Source of the DNA: Nonomuraea sp. PA05
Lineage (GTDB): Bacteria > Actinomycetota > Actinomycetes > Streptosporangiales > Streptosporangiaceae
DNA: 64,000 nucleotides
Assembly: GCF_008086045.1 (NCBI RefSeq)
Contig: NZ_VSEY01000004.1
Coordinates: 310,001 to 374,000 of the forward strand
Reading direction: 5' to 3'
The notes under the pieces were generated by a model, which saw only the letters and a list, made by a program, of their open reading frames with translations, was not told the DNA's origin and searched no databases. The position numbers and the translations under genes are program-made. Every line of letters starts with the position of its first letter. The first letter of the stretch is position 1. Positions 25,701 through 34,375 of the stretch are shown here, one piece after another.

Positions 25701-27065
25701 AGGATCCCCACCGGCACCACCATCACCCCCGGCCAGTCCTACTCCTCCTCCTCGGTCACCCTGGAGCTGAGCAGCGGCAAGCTGATCATCAAAGCCAAGG
25801 CCACGGGCAAGCAGCTGTGGTCCACCGCCACCTCCGACGGCGCCAAGGCTGTCATGCGGACCGACGGCGACCTCGTCCTGTACAGAGCCGACGCCACCGT
25901 GGCCTGGCAGTCGGGCGCCGCCGGGGCCAACGGCTACGCGGTGCTGCAGGACCGCGGCAACCTCGTCGTCTACAACGCCAAGGGCCATGCCCAGTGGTCC
26001 AGCGGCACCCACGTCCGCCACGACTACAACGGCGACGGCCGCAGCGACATCGCCAGCTGGTACGACTACAGCGCCGGGAACGACTCGGTCCACAACTGGT
26101 ACGCCAACTCGGACGGCACCTTCAAGCTCCCCATCACCGCCTATTCGGCCGAAGCGGGAGTCTGGGACAACGCCCAGCGCATCAAACGGATGACCGGCGA
26201 CTTCAACGGCGACGGCCGGGGCGACATCGCCGTCTTCTACGGCTACAGCACCGGAGCGGTGACGCTGTTCACCTGGCTGGCCAAGACGGACGGCTCCTTC
26301 GCGCCCGCCATCAGGTCCTGGAGCGTGGGGCCCGGCAGCTGGACCTGGGCCCGCATGTACGACCAGGTGGGTGACTACAACGGCGACGGCCGGGACGACA
26401 TCTCCGTCTGGTACGACTTCGCCGATGGCAGGGACAAGCTGTTCACCTTCACCGCGACGGTCGACGGCCGCTTCAACCCGCCCACCGGCTCGTGGGAGTC
26501 ACCGGGCGGCTGGAACCGCGGCGGGATGAAGACCACCAGCGGTGACTTCAACGCTGACGGCCGCGATGATATCGCGACGTTCTACTGCTACAGCGACGGA
26601 CGGGTCAAGCTGATCATGTTCCCGGGCAGGGCCGACGGCGGATTCGCCAACCCCGTCCACGGCTGGGAGAGCGACACGTGGGGCGACTTCGACAGGTCCC
26701 ACCTCAACAACGGTGACTTCGACGGGGACGGCCGCGACGACGTGGTGATCTGGTACGACTACGCCGACGGCTCGGACAGGGCCATCACCTTCACCGCCCA
26801 CCCTGTCACCAAGGTGTTCGGAAACCGCACCGAAGCCTGGTACGGAGCACCCGGCCGCTACACGCGCACCAACATGCGCGTCGTGACGGGGGACTTCGAC
26901 GGGAACGGCCGCGACGACCTGGGCGCCCTCTACGGCTACGACAGCGGCGTGATCAAGATGTTCACCTGGACCGCCAAAGCCGGCGGCACTCTCAACGAGC
27001 CTGTCGGCAGCGCGGAGAAGACCACCGGTTGGACCTACGACCGCATGCGGCTCTTCGAACGCTGA
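22710..27065 (+). CDS. secreted DNRLRE / bulb-lectin / FG-GAP repeat protein
   Basis: A 1451-residue exported protein. Residues 1-39 are a signal peptide with a basic start (RSPRRYG) and an Ala-rich cleavage zone. Residues about 80-310 resemble the N-terminal part of proteins found with RHS genes. About 320-487 is DNRLRE-like (SRSFFQFDIGEIKGAKVKSS, STTWNNQP) and about 490-690 is fibronectin-like. DLNGDGNKDIW-type Ca-binding loops begin near 709. A bulb-type lectin-like part lies at about 1010-1100 (TDGDLVLYRAD, QDRGNLVVYNAKG). Six FG-GAP/VCBS-type repeats of 57-59 residues fill 1104-1447, each with a D-N/D-G-R-D loop and a WYDY-like segment. This layout suggests a calcium-bound beta-propeller that binds glycans outside the cell. 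It follows the RHS gene by 234 bp and may be its surface partner. Start site: AGGAAAAGGA before ATG 22710. Confidence 0.8.
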   Translation: MYPELSRSPRRYGLIPRWATVLLSASLVLAGATVPAPAAEKAAAATDPVDDGSLSEEDAALRQAQATGQQVEVVAARTEVSDVWANPDGSFSTKRYGAPVRVMRDGAWVAADPTLRVAADGTVVPKAAAVDVTFSGGGTGPLLSGVKDGRTLSLTWPAALPVPTLNGNVATYNDVLPGVDLQLKAEVEGFSQLIVVKSAEAAANPALATLKYQMHTVGLDVSVDDDTKTVQATDPAGQNVFTSPSPLMWDSSTTTPVSAAARSLASAGDAAPGDVFEPIPGSRDAEMATEVSGDTLQITPDQELLTGADTAYPVYIDPSWAWGERDHWTRVYKKYPGNSYWDSNEVARVGYENETNGLSRSFFQFDIGEIKGAKVKSSTFRIRNSWSWSCQDRPVEVWHTGAISKSTTWNNQPAKHTRLATVNDAKGWRGSDDCPAGNLEFDVTGKVGEAAGKKWNSITLGMYASDEGDTFGWKKFDPKTAVLETKYNNPPKIPYSLGTNPKTDCATGGTVGNTTVSVHATLDDQDAGNLTAEFEVYDSKGAKVFGSSLSTLKRRAVTLVLPATSTPTGSYTWKVRAKDHDSAYSAWSKTCKFSIDRTRPSKPPLISSTVFPDGAAGWPANTGKARTPGLFALSPNGVTDAVSYHWWTDFAPEVKEADVAKGAGASITVVPPGYGPHLLYAFSVDAAGNRSDTSSYLFYAVRSTERDAPGDLNGDGNKDIWATDSNGTLLTYAGQGDGKFSAASNGGQSFDTAQITYRADWGQDGYTDLISLEEDAGIGQKRLWSYPNNGTGIATTGYQEGRQELHLDCPFPTEPSDEDPAGCASGYNHWHDASQVLAPGDINGDTFPDLLVKQGDKLWAYHGHYNKRLDSFGPPALVGGTDWDKFTVIAPGDTNGDGVPDLWLRDNASGDVWRSNGAKDPGGKLNLATWGTAARAKLRGGLSLAAVPDLGSVGDLNGDKLADLWIRKSDNSMYLIPGKSDGTLGDGVQIDGGNAGIRIPTGTTITPGQSYSSSSVTLELSSGKLIIKAKATGKQLWSTATSDGAKAVMRTDGDLVLYRADATVAWQSGAAGANGYAVLQDRGNLVVYNAKGHAQWSSGTHVRHDYNGDGRSDIASWYDYSAGNDSVHNWYANSDGTFKLPITAYSAEAGVWDNAQRIKRMTGDFNGDGRGDIAVFYGYSTGAVTLFTWLAKTDGSFAPAIRSWSVGPGSWTWARMYDQVGDYNGDGRDDISVWYDFADGRDKLFTFTATVDGRFNPPTGSWESPGGWNRGGMKTTSGDFNADGRDDIATFYCYSDGRVKLIMFPGRADGGFANPVHGWESDTWGDFDRSHLNNGDFDGDGRDDVVIWYDYADGSDRAITFTAHPVTKVFGNRTEAWYGAPGRYTRTNMRVVTGDFDGNGRDDLGALYGYDSGVIKMFTWTAKAGGTLNEPVGSAEKTTGWTYDRMRLFER

Positions 27066-27100
27066 GACGACCGCTGAGGGACGTCACGGACGTGACAGAC

Positions 27101-27132
27101 CAGTGGCCCGGCACCATGGTGCCGGGCCACTG
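27101..27132 (+). terminator. 32-bp perfect palindrome, probable terminator
   Basis: The stretch is CAGTGGCCCGGCAC, then CATG, then GTGCCGGGCCACTG: a 14-bp perfect stem with a 4-nt centre, 36 bp after the FG-GAP gene stop. It would fold very stably in RNA and should end the transcript. Because it is fully symmetric it would act on either strand, and it also separates this block from the element to its right. Confidence 0.75.
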
Positions 27133-27180
27133 GACGCTCCGGGTGGCCCCGCATCACCGCATGTCAGGCCATGATCAAAG

Positions 27181-27222
27181 CGTGCCCGGCAGGATTCGAA
27201 CCTGCGACCGTCGGATCAAAAG
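27181..27222 (-). other. tRNA 3'-half sequence, probable attachment-site remnant
   Basis: Read on the minus strand, this holds an anticodon loop TTTTGAT, a 3' anticodon strand, a short variable region, a perfect T-arm (GCAGG-TTCGAAT-CCTGC) and a 3' acceptor strand CGGGCACG. The 5' half is missing: sequence on the far side of the anticodon loop (27223 onward) neither pairs with the anticodon strand nor contains a D-arm. No CCA is encoded. Identity breaking exactly in the anticodon loop is what site-specific integration into a tRNA gene leaves behind. The loop fits a Gln-TTG-like or Lys-TTT-like tRNA, which I cannot resolve. The rest of 27133-27510 holds only a probable upstream region for jetA. 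Confidence 0.65.
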
Positions 27223-27510
27223 CAAGATCTTTCAGTGCCGCGCAGTGCTATTTGGTGGAATTTCGTGCCACCTCATCGCGCTTTGCCTGTCTAGCGGGGC
27301 CGGGCTCTAACGACACGTGACGGGGCGTTGCGAGCACGTGGCCGTCGCGCGTTGCCTTTGTGCCATGCCCAAGCAGCGCCCTGACGCCCTCAGCGCGAGC
27401 GGGATCACGAGGAGTAGCGATGTGGCCGCACGGAGAGACTCTGCTACATTCCCCGGAACTCTCCACCGACATCGAACACGGCACTCCCATTGGGCAGGGA
27501 AACTGTCGGT

Positions 27511-29043
27511 ATGGCTTTCCCGTCTCAGGAGCATCAGCCCTTCGCTCACCTGAGCGTGCCCAACGCGGCCTTCTACCGGGAGATCCTCCGTGCGTTCGCG
27601 CGAGCGAAGGAACGATTCATCGTGCATCTCCGGCCCGAGGACGTGGCGGCGGAGCTGCGGCGGGACAATGACGACGCGCTCGCGCAGGCACTGGACAAGC
27701 TGCGGGAATGGGGCAACCTGCGGGCCGACGCCGACACCGGCAGGGTCACGAGCGTGGAGGACTTCCACCGCAAGCGGTACCTGTTCCAGCTCACGCATGC
27801 CGGGCAGGCTGCCGAGCAGGCGATCTCGTTCTACGAAGACGCCATCGGGAAACGCGGGGCGCTGCAGTCTGTGGCGTTGGGAGACATCGCCGAGCAGTTG
27901 CAGTCGCTGGCCGTTCTCGCTCGCGATGCGGATCCCGACCCTGCGCGTGTGCACCTGCTGCTGCTGTCCCTGTCCGATCGGTTCTCGTCGCTGGCCGACA
28001 ACGCGCAGGCTTTCATGGCCTCGTTGCGGCGCGCGATCGACTTCTCCGACGGTGACGTGGCGGGATTCATCGCCTACAAGGAGCGGCTGATCGACTACAT
28101 CAACCGTTTCATCGCCGACCTCGCCAACTCCGGCGCGCGGATCGCCACGCTCCTGGGTGAGCTGGACGAATACGACCATGACCGGCTGTTCCAGCTGGCC
28201 GCGCGCCGCGAGGCCGCCGACGCGGTGCCCGACGAGGAGGAGGCGGCGGAGGCGTATGCCAGAGCCGAGGAAGCGGCGTTCGCCTCCTGGTCGAATCGCT
28301 GGCGCGGCCTCCGCGACTGGTTCATCTCCACGGGCGCCGATCGGCCGTCGCAGGCGCGGCTGCTGCGCCAGGCGGCGATCACGGCGATCAAGCAGCTCAT
28401 CGACACGGTGGGGCTGCTCAATGAGCGGCGGTCCGGGCGTTCCGACCGCAGTGCGGACTTTCGGGCGCTGGCGCGCTGGTTCGCCGAGGCTCCCGATGAA
28501 GCGGCGGCGCATCGGTTGTGGCGGGCGGCGTTCGGGCTGACTCCATCCCGCCATCTGACAGTGACGGCCGCGACCCTGGAGGAATGGCACGAGGTCGACG
28601 CAGGGGTCCCCTGGCGTGAGGCGCCACCCATCAGGATCTCGCCGCAGCTACGCCGTACCGGCTCCTATGAGCGGCGCGGTAGGCCGAACAAGGTGGCCGA
28701 CCGCTCTCAGGCCCGCAGGCTGCTGGTGGAGCAGGCCGAGCGGGAGGCGAGTGAGACAGCCGCGGCCCGCGCCGCGCTGCGGACCGACGGCCCGGTCCCG
28801 CTGTCAGAGCTGAACGGTCTCGATCCACGAGCCTTCCGGTTGTTCCTGGGGCTGCTGGGCGACGCGCTCGCGGCCCGCCGGCCAGGCGAGACGGAGGTGA
28901 AGACGGTGAGTGCGGACGGATCGATGGAGATACGCCTTACGCTCGTTCCGCATGGAGGCAAGGTGGAGATCCATACGGAGGACGGCGTGCTCACCGGGCC
29001 CGAGCACGTGATCGAGATCACTGACCTGACGGCCGGACCATGA
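27511..29043 (+). CDS. jetA: Wadjet type II protein JetA (TIGR02677/DUF2397)
   Basis: A 510-residue protein of the TIGR02677 family: an N-terminal winged-helix part (FAHLSVPNAAFYREILRAFA, ELRRDNDDALAQALDKLREW), a helical middle (RAIDFSDGDVAGFIAYKERL) and a C-terminal part with GSYERRGRPNKVADRS. In Wadjet systems JetA is the kleisin-like (MukF-like) subunit that bridges the SMC heads; the complex extrudes DNA loops and selects small circular plasmids for cutting. It is the first of four genes that overlap by 4 bp, the canonical type II order (established for this system). ATG 27511 is preferred: conserved sequence starts at once, and the alternative TTG at 27490 adds only seven residues. Confidence 0.92.
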   Translation: MAFPSQEHQPFAHLSVPNAAFYREILRAFARAKERFIVHLRPEDVAAELRRDNDDALAQALDKLREWGNLRADADTGRVTSVEDFHRKRYLFQLTHAGQAAEQAISFYEDAIGKRGALQSVALGDIAEQLQSLAVLARDADPDPARVHLLLLSLSDRFSSLADNAQAFMASLRRAIDFSDGDVAGFIAYKERLIDYINRFIADLANSGARIATLLGELDEYDHDRLFQLAARREAADAVPDEEEAAEAYARAEEAAFASWSNRWRGLRDWFISTGADRPSQARLLRQAAITAIKQLIDTVGLLNERRSGRSDRSADFRALARWFAEAPDEAAAHRLWRAAFGLTPSRHLTVTAATLEEWHEVDAGVPWREAPPIRISPQLRRTGSYERRGRPNKVADRSQARRLLVEQAEREASETAAARAALRTDGPVPLSELNGLDPRAFRLFLGLLGDALAARRPGETEVKTVSADGSMEIRLTLVPHGGKVEIHTEDGVLTGPEHVIEITDLTAGP

Positions 29044-30191
29044 TCGGGGACGAGGAACGGGTTCAGCGGCGTGCCGCGCTGCGCGCGCTGCTGGCCAGAC
29101 CGCTGCTCACCGCCGAGCGCGATCCCGAGGCGCTGCTACTGGTGCGCCGGCACGTGACCGAGCTACGCGACTGGCTCGCACGCGAAACCGGCTGGCGGCT
29201 CATGGTGGACTCGGGGACGGCGCGGCTGTTCAAGACCGCTCCGGACGCACGGGACGCGACTCACCCGGCGCGGGGAAAGGCGGGGGAGCCGTACGGCCGG
29301 CGCCGCTACGTACTGTTCTGCCTGGCTCTGGCCACACTCGAACGGGCGGACGCGCAGACCACGCTCGGCCGGCTGGCGGAGGAGGTGCTGTCCGCCGCGG
29401 CAGAGCCGGAGCTGGACTTCACCTTCACTCTCGATACCCGGGCCGAGCGAGCCGATCTGGTCGCCGTCGTGCGCATGTTGCTGGACTGGGGTGTGCTGCG
29501 CAGGGTCGCCGGCGATGAGGAGGCGTATCTGTCGGCGACCGGTGACGTGCTGTACGACGTGCGCAGGCCGGTACTGGCCACACTGCTCACCGGCGCGCGG
29601 GGCCCGTCCACGATCTCCGCGCCCTCGTTCGAGGAGCGGCTCACCGAGCTGATGGCCGAACCGGTCGCCGACACCGACGACCTGCGCAACCAGGCCCTGC
29701 GCCGCCGGCTGACCCGCAAGCTCCTGGAGGATCCGGTGATCTATCTCGCCGACCTCGACGAAGCCGAGCGCGCATACCTGGCCTCCCAGCGGCATGCCAT
29801 CGTCCGCCGGCTGGAAGAGGCCACCGGGCTGGTGGCCGAAGTTCGAGCCGAGGGCATCGCGATGGTCGATCCCGAGGACCAGCTGACCGATGTCCGCATG
29901 CCGGAGCAGTACACCGACGGCCACGTGACGCTGCTGGTGGCCGAACAACTGGCCGTCCACGGCGAGCTGACGCTCGAAGAGCTGGAGGCCTTCGTCCGGC
30001 GGGCGGCCCGCGAGCACACCTCTTTCTGGCGTAAGGGCGTGACCGAGCCGGGCGCCGAGACCGGCCTGCTCGCCACGGCCTTGGACAAGCTGACGGCGCT
30101 GCGGCTCGTGCGCGTCGCCGATGGCGCCGCCGTGGGGCTGCCCGCCATCGCCCGCCACGCACTGGCCGAACCCGTGATCAAAGGACAGTGA
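29040..30191 (+). CDS. jetB: Wadjet type II protein JetB (TIGR02678/DUF2398)
   Basis: A 383-residue protein of the TIGR02678 family, the MukE-like winged-helix subunit of the Wadjet complex. Typical pieces are RDWLARETGWRLMVDSGTAR, RRYVLFCLALATLERADAQT near residue 85 and RQALRRRLTRKLLEDPVIYL-like sequence (LRRRLTRKLLEDPVIYLADL) near 220. It binds JetA and the SMC heads during loop extrusion. ATG 29040 overlaps the jetA stop (ATGA), so the two are made in coupled amounts. The length is usual for the family, and no frameshift or missing segment is seen. Confidence 0.92.
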   Translation: MIGDEERVQRRAALRALLARPLLTAERDPEALLLVRRHVTELRDWLARETGWRLMVDSGTARLFKTAPDARDATHPARGKAGEPYGRRRYVLFCLALATLERADAQTTLGRLAEEVLSAAAEPELDFTFTLDTRAERADLVAVVRMLLDWGVLRRVAGDEEAYLSATGDVLYDVRRPVLATLLTGARGPSTISAPSFEERLTELMAEPVADTDDLRNQALRRRLTRKLLEDPVIYLADLDEAERAYLASQRHAIVRRLEEATGLVAEVRAEGIAMVDPEDQLTDVRMPEQYTDGHVTLLVAEQLAVHGELTLEELEAFVRRAAREHTSFWRKGVTEPGAETGLLATALDKLTALRLVRVADGAAVGLPAIARHALAEPVIKGQ

Positions 30192-33100
30192 TGCTGACTT
30201 CCCCGACCTCCGAACGCTGGAAGCCGCTGCGCGCCGGGCTCGTCGACCTGTTCTATTACGACATAGAGGAGTTCCACTTTCACGACGGCCGTCTGCTGTT
30301 GCGTGGTAACAACGGCACCGGCAAGTCCAAGGTGCTGGCACTGACACTGCCGTTCCTGCTCGACGGAGAGCTGGCCCCGCATCGCGTCGAACCGGACGGC
30401 GACCGGCAGAAGCGCATGGAGTGGAACCTGCTGCTGGGCGGCAAGCACCCGCACCCCGAGCGGCTGGGTTACGCGTGGATGGAGTTCGGCCGACGCACGG
30501 CGGACGGTTCTGAGGAGTTCCGCACGATCGGGTGCGGGCTGAAGGCGGTCAAGGACCGCGGCATCGTCCGGCACTGGTTCTTCCTCACCCCGCAGCGCAT
30601 CGGTGCGGAACTTCAGCTGCTCTCCTCCACCGGCGTGGTGCTCACCAGGGAGAAGCTACGTGAGGCCGTCGAGGGCCGCGGGATGGTGTACGACCGGGCC
30701 GCTGACTACCGCAGGGCCGTGGACGAGGCGCTCTTCGGGCTCGGCGAGCACCGCTACGAGGCCCTGGTGAACTTGCTCATTCAGTTGCGCCAGCCGCAGT
30801 TGTCGAAGAAGCCGGACGAGAAGCTGCTGTCCCGCGCCCTGACCGAGGCGCTGCCACCGCTCAGCCCCGCTCTGATCGCCACGGTCGCCGAGGCGTTCCG
30901 CGGCCTCGACGAGGAGCGCGACGCCCTGCGGGGACTGGAGGAAGCGCGCGAGGCGGCGACCGGTTTCCTGGTCCACTACCGTCGCTACGCCGCCATCGCG
31001 GCCAAGCGCAAGGCCGCCGTGCCACGACTGGCACACAGCCGTTACGAGCATCTGGGCCGGGACCTCGGCGAGGCCGAGGGCCGCCACGCCGCGGCGGAGA
31101 CGGAGCTGGCGGCGGCCCAGCAGGTGCTGGAAGAACTGGAGGAACAGCGAACCCTGCTGGAGGCACGCCGGGACGCGCTTCGGGACAGTTCCGAGATGCG
31201 CGACGCGGAGCGGCTCAAGCAGTACGGCCAGGAGGCCAAGCGGCTGGCCGATCATGCTCGCCGCTGTGCGCAGGAACGCGACCGCCTCACAGGTGAGGCG
31301 CAGCGGCGCGAGCAGCGAGCCCGTACGGCCCGGGACAAGGCCGACGCGGCAGGGCGCGACCTCGGCAGGGCGCAGGATCTGACCGTGTCGGCCGCCCGTG
31401 AGGCGCGGTGCGAGTCCGGGGCGGCCCGTACGGGGCCGGATCGTCTCCTTGTGGCCGACGAGCCGGAGCTGGCGCGGATCAGGCGTGACACCGAGGCGTC
31501 GGCGGATCGTCAGGAGCAGGCGATCGGCGAGTTGGAGCGGCTCATCGACCGCATCCGCCTGGCCCAGGAGCGGATGCGAGCCGCGCGCACCGAGGTGGAG
31601 CGGCTGACCGCGGACGCACAGGCCGTGGCTCAGCGGGTCGCCGACGCGGAAGAGGCGGTGCGCGGGGCCGTCACCGGGCTCGTCCAGAAGTACACCCTCT
31701 ACTTGGCCGGCCTCGTCGAGCTGCGGCTGGACGATCCCGATGAGGTGATCGCGGCGCTGCAGTCCTGGGCTGCCTCTACCGACGGCCCCAACCCTGCCGC
31801 GAACGCCGTGGGCGACGCGACCAGAACGGCCACTGACGCGCTCGGCCGGTTGGGAGCAGAGCTGGACTCCGAGATCAAGGAGGCGACGCGGGCCGCCGCG
31901 GATTTGTCCGAAGAGATCTCCCGGTTGGAGGCCGGTGGCCACGAGGCGCCGCCTCCACCTCATACCCGCGACCCCGCCACCCGCCTCGACCGTCCCGGCG
32001 CTCCCTTGTGGAAGGTGGTGGACTTCGCCGACGCGGTGCCCGCCGACCATCGGGCCGGGCTGGAAGCCGCCCTGGAGGCCGCCGGCATTCTGGACGCCTG
32101 GGTGACGCCGGACGGGACGTTGCTGGCCACGGACGACACCGTTGTCGTGGCCGGCCAGCCGCTTTCCGGCCCATCCTGCGGCGCGGTGCTACGCCCGGCC
32201 GTCGACCGGGAAGATCGGCAGGCGGCGACACTGGCCGACAGCGCCGTGGAGGCCGTGTTGTCCGGCATCGGCCTCGGACCGGGTGACGGCGGCCGGGCCT
32301 GGGTCGCGGTGGACGGCCGCTGGGCGAACGGCGTGCTCACCGGCTCCTGGCGCAAGAGTGAGGCGCACTACATCGGCGAGGGCGCCAGAGAGGCGGCGCG
32401 GCGGGCCAGGCTGGAGACGCTTCGCGGGGAGCTGGACCAGGTCGATCGGCGGATCGAAGACCTGCGCGACCGGCTTGAGTCACTCGCCGACCGCCGAGAG
32501 AGGCTCGCCGCTGAACACCGCGGCCTGCCTTCGGACTCCGAGCTGCGAGAGACGCACGTCAAGCGTGCCACCGCCTACGAACGGCGTGACGAGGTCGACG
32601 CCGCACACGCCGCAGCGGACAAGGCGCTCCGCGAGCGGCAGGACGAGCTCCAGGACGCGGGCGTCCGGGCTGAGGAGTTCGCCGGAGACGTCGGCCTGCC
32701 CGCGGATCCCGCGGCGCTCGACGAGGTCAAGGGGGCACTCACTCGCTACCGGCTGGCCCTGGCCCAATTGTGGCCCGCCATACAAGTCTGGCGTGACGCG
32801 CAGGAGAGCGCCGTGGACGCCGCGGGGGAGCTCGGCAGGACGAAGGAGCAACTCGACGGCGCCGCCGAACTGGCCGCGAAGGCAGGCGAGGAGGCGGGCG
32901 CCGCGGCCGAGGTGTACCGCACCCTGGCCGAGACCGCGGGAGCCGCCGTCGAGGAGTTGTTCCGCCGCCTCGACCAGGTGGAGCGTGAACTGCGCGAGCG
33001 CGTCGTCACCGAACGCGCCACCCGCCTGCGTGAGCAGCGGGCCCTGCAGGAACGCGGCAAGGCCGAGGGCGAACGCGACAACCTGCGCAAACAGATCGAA

Positions 33101-34375
33101 GAGGCCGCCACGGCCCGCGACGCCGCCGTACGCGAGTTCCAGGCGTTCGCCGCCACTGGCCTGCTGAACGTGGCGCTCGCCGATCTGGACGTGCCTGACA
33201 CGGACGGCGAGTGGGCGGCGACGCCTGCCGTGCTCCTGGCCAGGGCCGTCAACACCGAACTCGACGCCGTGGACGAGGGCGACGGGCCGTGGGACCGGGT
33301 GCAGAAGAAGGTCGCCGAGGAGCACAAGCTGCTGGCGGACGCCATGGCCAGGCACGGGCATTCCGTCGGGCTGACCCTGCACGACGGCGTCATGATCGTC
33401 GATGTGATCTTTCAGGGGCGTGCCAGGGACATGCCCGAACTGGCCGCGGCGCTGGCCGAGGAGACCGGGCAACGCGCACAGCTCCTTTCGGCCAAGGAAC
33501 GCGAAATCCTGGAGAACCATCTGCTCAACGAGGTCGCCGGCACGCTGCATGAGCTGATCGCAGCGGCGGAGTCAGAGGTCAGGGAGATGAACGGGGAGCT
33601 GGAATCCCGCCCCACCTCCACCGGCATGCGGCTGCGCCTGATCTGGAAGACGGCCAGGAACGCCCCCGACGGGCTCGACCGGATCAGAGGCAAGCTCCGC
33701 CAGACCGTGGACGCCTGGTCCGCCGCCGACCGGGCCGCTGTCGGCGCGTTCTTGCAGGAGCGGATCGCCCGCGAGCACGCCGACAACCCAGCCGCGGGCT
33801 GGACCGAGGCCCTGACCAGAGCGCTGGACTATCGAGCCTGGCACGAGTTCGCCATCCAGCGGCTCCAGGACGGCCAGTGGCGGCCCGCCACCGGTCCCGC
33901 CTCCGGCGGAGAACGGGTGCTGGCGGCGTCGGTTCCACTGTTCGCCGCCGCCTCGGCCCACTACAAGTCCGCGGGCAACCCGTACGCGCCACGCCTGGTC
34001 GCACTGGACGAGGCGTTCGCCGGGGTGGACGACGACTCCCGGGCCAAGTGCCTGGGCCTGCTGGCCACGTTCGACATGGACGTGGTGATGACCAGCGAGC
34101 GCGAGTGGGGGTGCTACCCACAGGTGCCCGGGCTGGCGATCTGCCAGCTCTCGCGCCGGGACGGCATCGACGCCGTACTGGTGACGCCCTGGCGATGGGA
34201 CGGGCGCGAGCGGCGGCGGGCGGAACGCCCCGCTCTCGGCGTGCCCACGCCCTCCGCCCCCGCCGTACGGCAGGACGCCGTACGGCAGGACGCCGTACGG
34301 CAGGACGCCGTACGGCAGGACGCCGTACGGCAGGACGGTCTGTTCGGCATGGACGAGGGCGGCGCGGCCGGATGA
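30188..34375 (+). CDS. jetC: Wadjet type II SMC-like ATPase JetC (TIGR02680)
   Basis: A 1395-residue SMC/MukB-like ATPase. Walker A RGNNGTGKSKVLAL is at about residue 39. Two long coiled-coil arms rich in Glu/Arg/Ala span about 290-500 and 730-1000, with a hinge-like region about 590-720. The ABC signature SGGERVLAASVPL is near 1238 and Walker B APRLVALDEAFAGVDDDS near 1267. It is the motor that reels plasmid DNA for JetD to cut. GTG 30188 overlaps the jetB stop; ATG 30191 is an equally good start. The C-terminal tail is odd: five exact copies of AVRQD (34262-34336) precede the last 12 residues, which overlap the jetD start. Confidence 0.93.
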   Translation: MMLTSPTSERWKPLRAGLVDLFYYDIEEFHFHDGRLLLRGNNGTGKSKVLALTLPFLLDGELAPHRVEPDGDRQKRMEWNLLLGGKHPHPERLGYAWMEFGRRTADGSEEFRTIGCGLKAVKDRGIVRHWFFLTPQRIGAELQLLSSTGVVLTREKLREAVEGRGMVYDRAADYRRAVDEALFGLGEHRYEALVNLLIQLRQPQLSKKPDEKLLSRALTEALPPLSPALIATVAEAFRGLDEERDALRGLEEAREAATGFLVHYRRYAAIAAKRKAAVPRLAHSRYEHLGRDLGEAEGRHAAAETELAAAQQVLEELEEQRTLLEARRDALRDSSEMRDAERLKQYGQEAKRLADHARRCAQERDRLTGEAQRREQRARTARDKADAAGRDLGRAQDLTVSAAREARCESGAARTGPDRLLVADEPELARIRRDTEASADRQEQAIGELERLIDRIRLAQERMRAARTEVERLTADAQAVAQRVADAEEAVRGAVTGLVQKYTLYLAGLVELRLDDPDEVIAALQSWAASTDGPNPAANAVGDATRTATDALGRLGAELDSEIKEATRAAADLSEEISRLEAGGHEAPPPPHTRDPATRLDRPGAPLWKVVDFADAVPADHRAGLEAALEAAGILDAWVTPDGTLLATDDTVVVAGQPLSGPSCGAVLRPAVDREDRQAATLADSAVEAVLSGIGLGPGDGGRAWVAVDGRWANGVLTGSWRKSEAHYIGEGAREAARRARLETLRGELDQVDRRIEDLRDRLESLADRRERLAAEHRGLPSDSELRETHVKRATAYERRDEVDAAHAAADKALRERQDELQDAGVRAEEFAGDVGLPADPAALDEVKGALTRYRLALAQLWPAIQVWRDAQESAVDAAGELGRTKEQLDGAAELAAKAGEEAGAAAEVYRTLAETAGAAVEELFRRLDQVERELRERVVTERATRLREQRALQERGKAEGERDNLRKQIEEAATARDAAVREFQAFAATGLLNVALADLDVPDTDGEWAATPAVLLARAVNTELDAVDEGDGPWDRVQKKVAEEHKLLADAMARHGHSVGLTLHDGVMIVDVIFQGRARDMPELAAALAEETGQRAQLLSAKEREILENHLLNEVAGTLHELIAAAESEVREMNGELESRPTSTGMRLRLIWKTARNAPDGLDRIRGKLRQTVDAWSAADRAAVGAFLQERIAREHADNPAAGWTEALTRALDYRAWHEFAIQRLQDGQWRPATGPASGGERVLAASVPLFAAASAHYKSAGNPYAPRLVALDEAFAGVDDDSRAKCLGLLATFDMDVVMTSEREWGCYPQVPGLAICQLSRRDGIDAVLVTPWRWDGRERRRAERPALGVPTPSAPAVRQDAVRQDAVRQDAVRQDAVRQDGLFGMDEGGAAG
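34262..34336 (+). repeat. five perfect 15-bp tandem repeats in the jetC 3' end
   Basis: The unit GCCGTACGGCAGGAC is repeated five times without a mismatch and is in frame, coding for (AVRQD)5 at residues 1359-1383 of JetC. Copy-number change would lengthen or shorten the tail without a frameshift. Perfect identity shows a recent expansion. Confidence 0.95.

Noticed and set aside
27181..27260. A complete tRNA gene
   Set aside because: Only the T-arm, variable region and 3' acceptor strand are present; no pairing 5' half or D-arm is found on the minus strand.
34262..34336. A CRISPR array
   Set aside because: The units are contiguous 15-mers inside a coding frame with no spacers.
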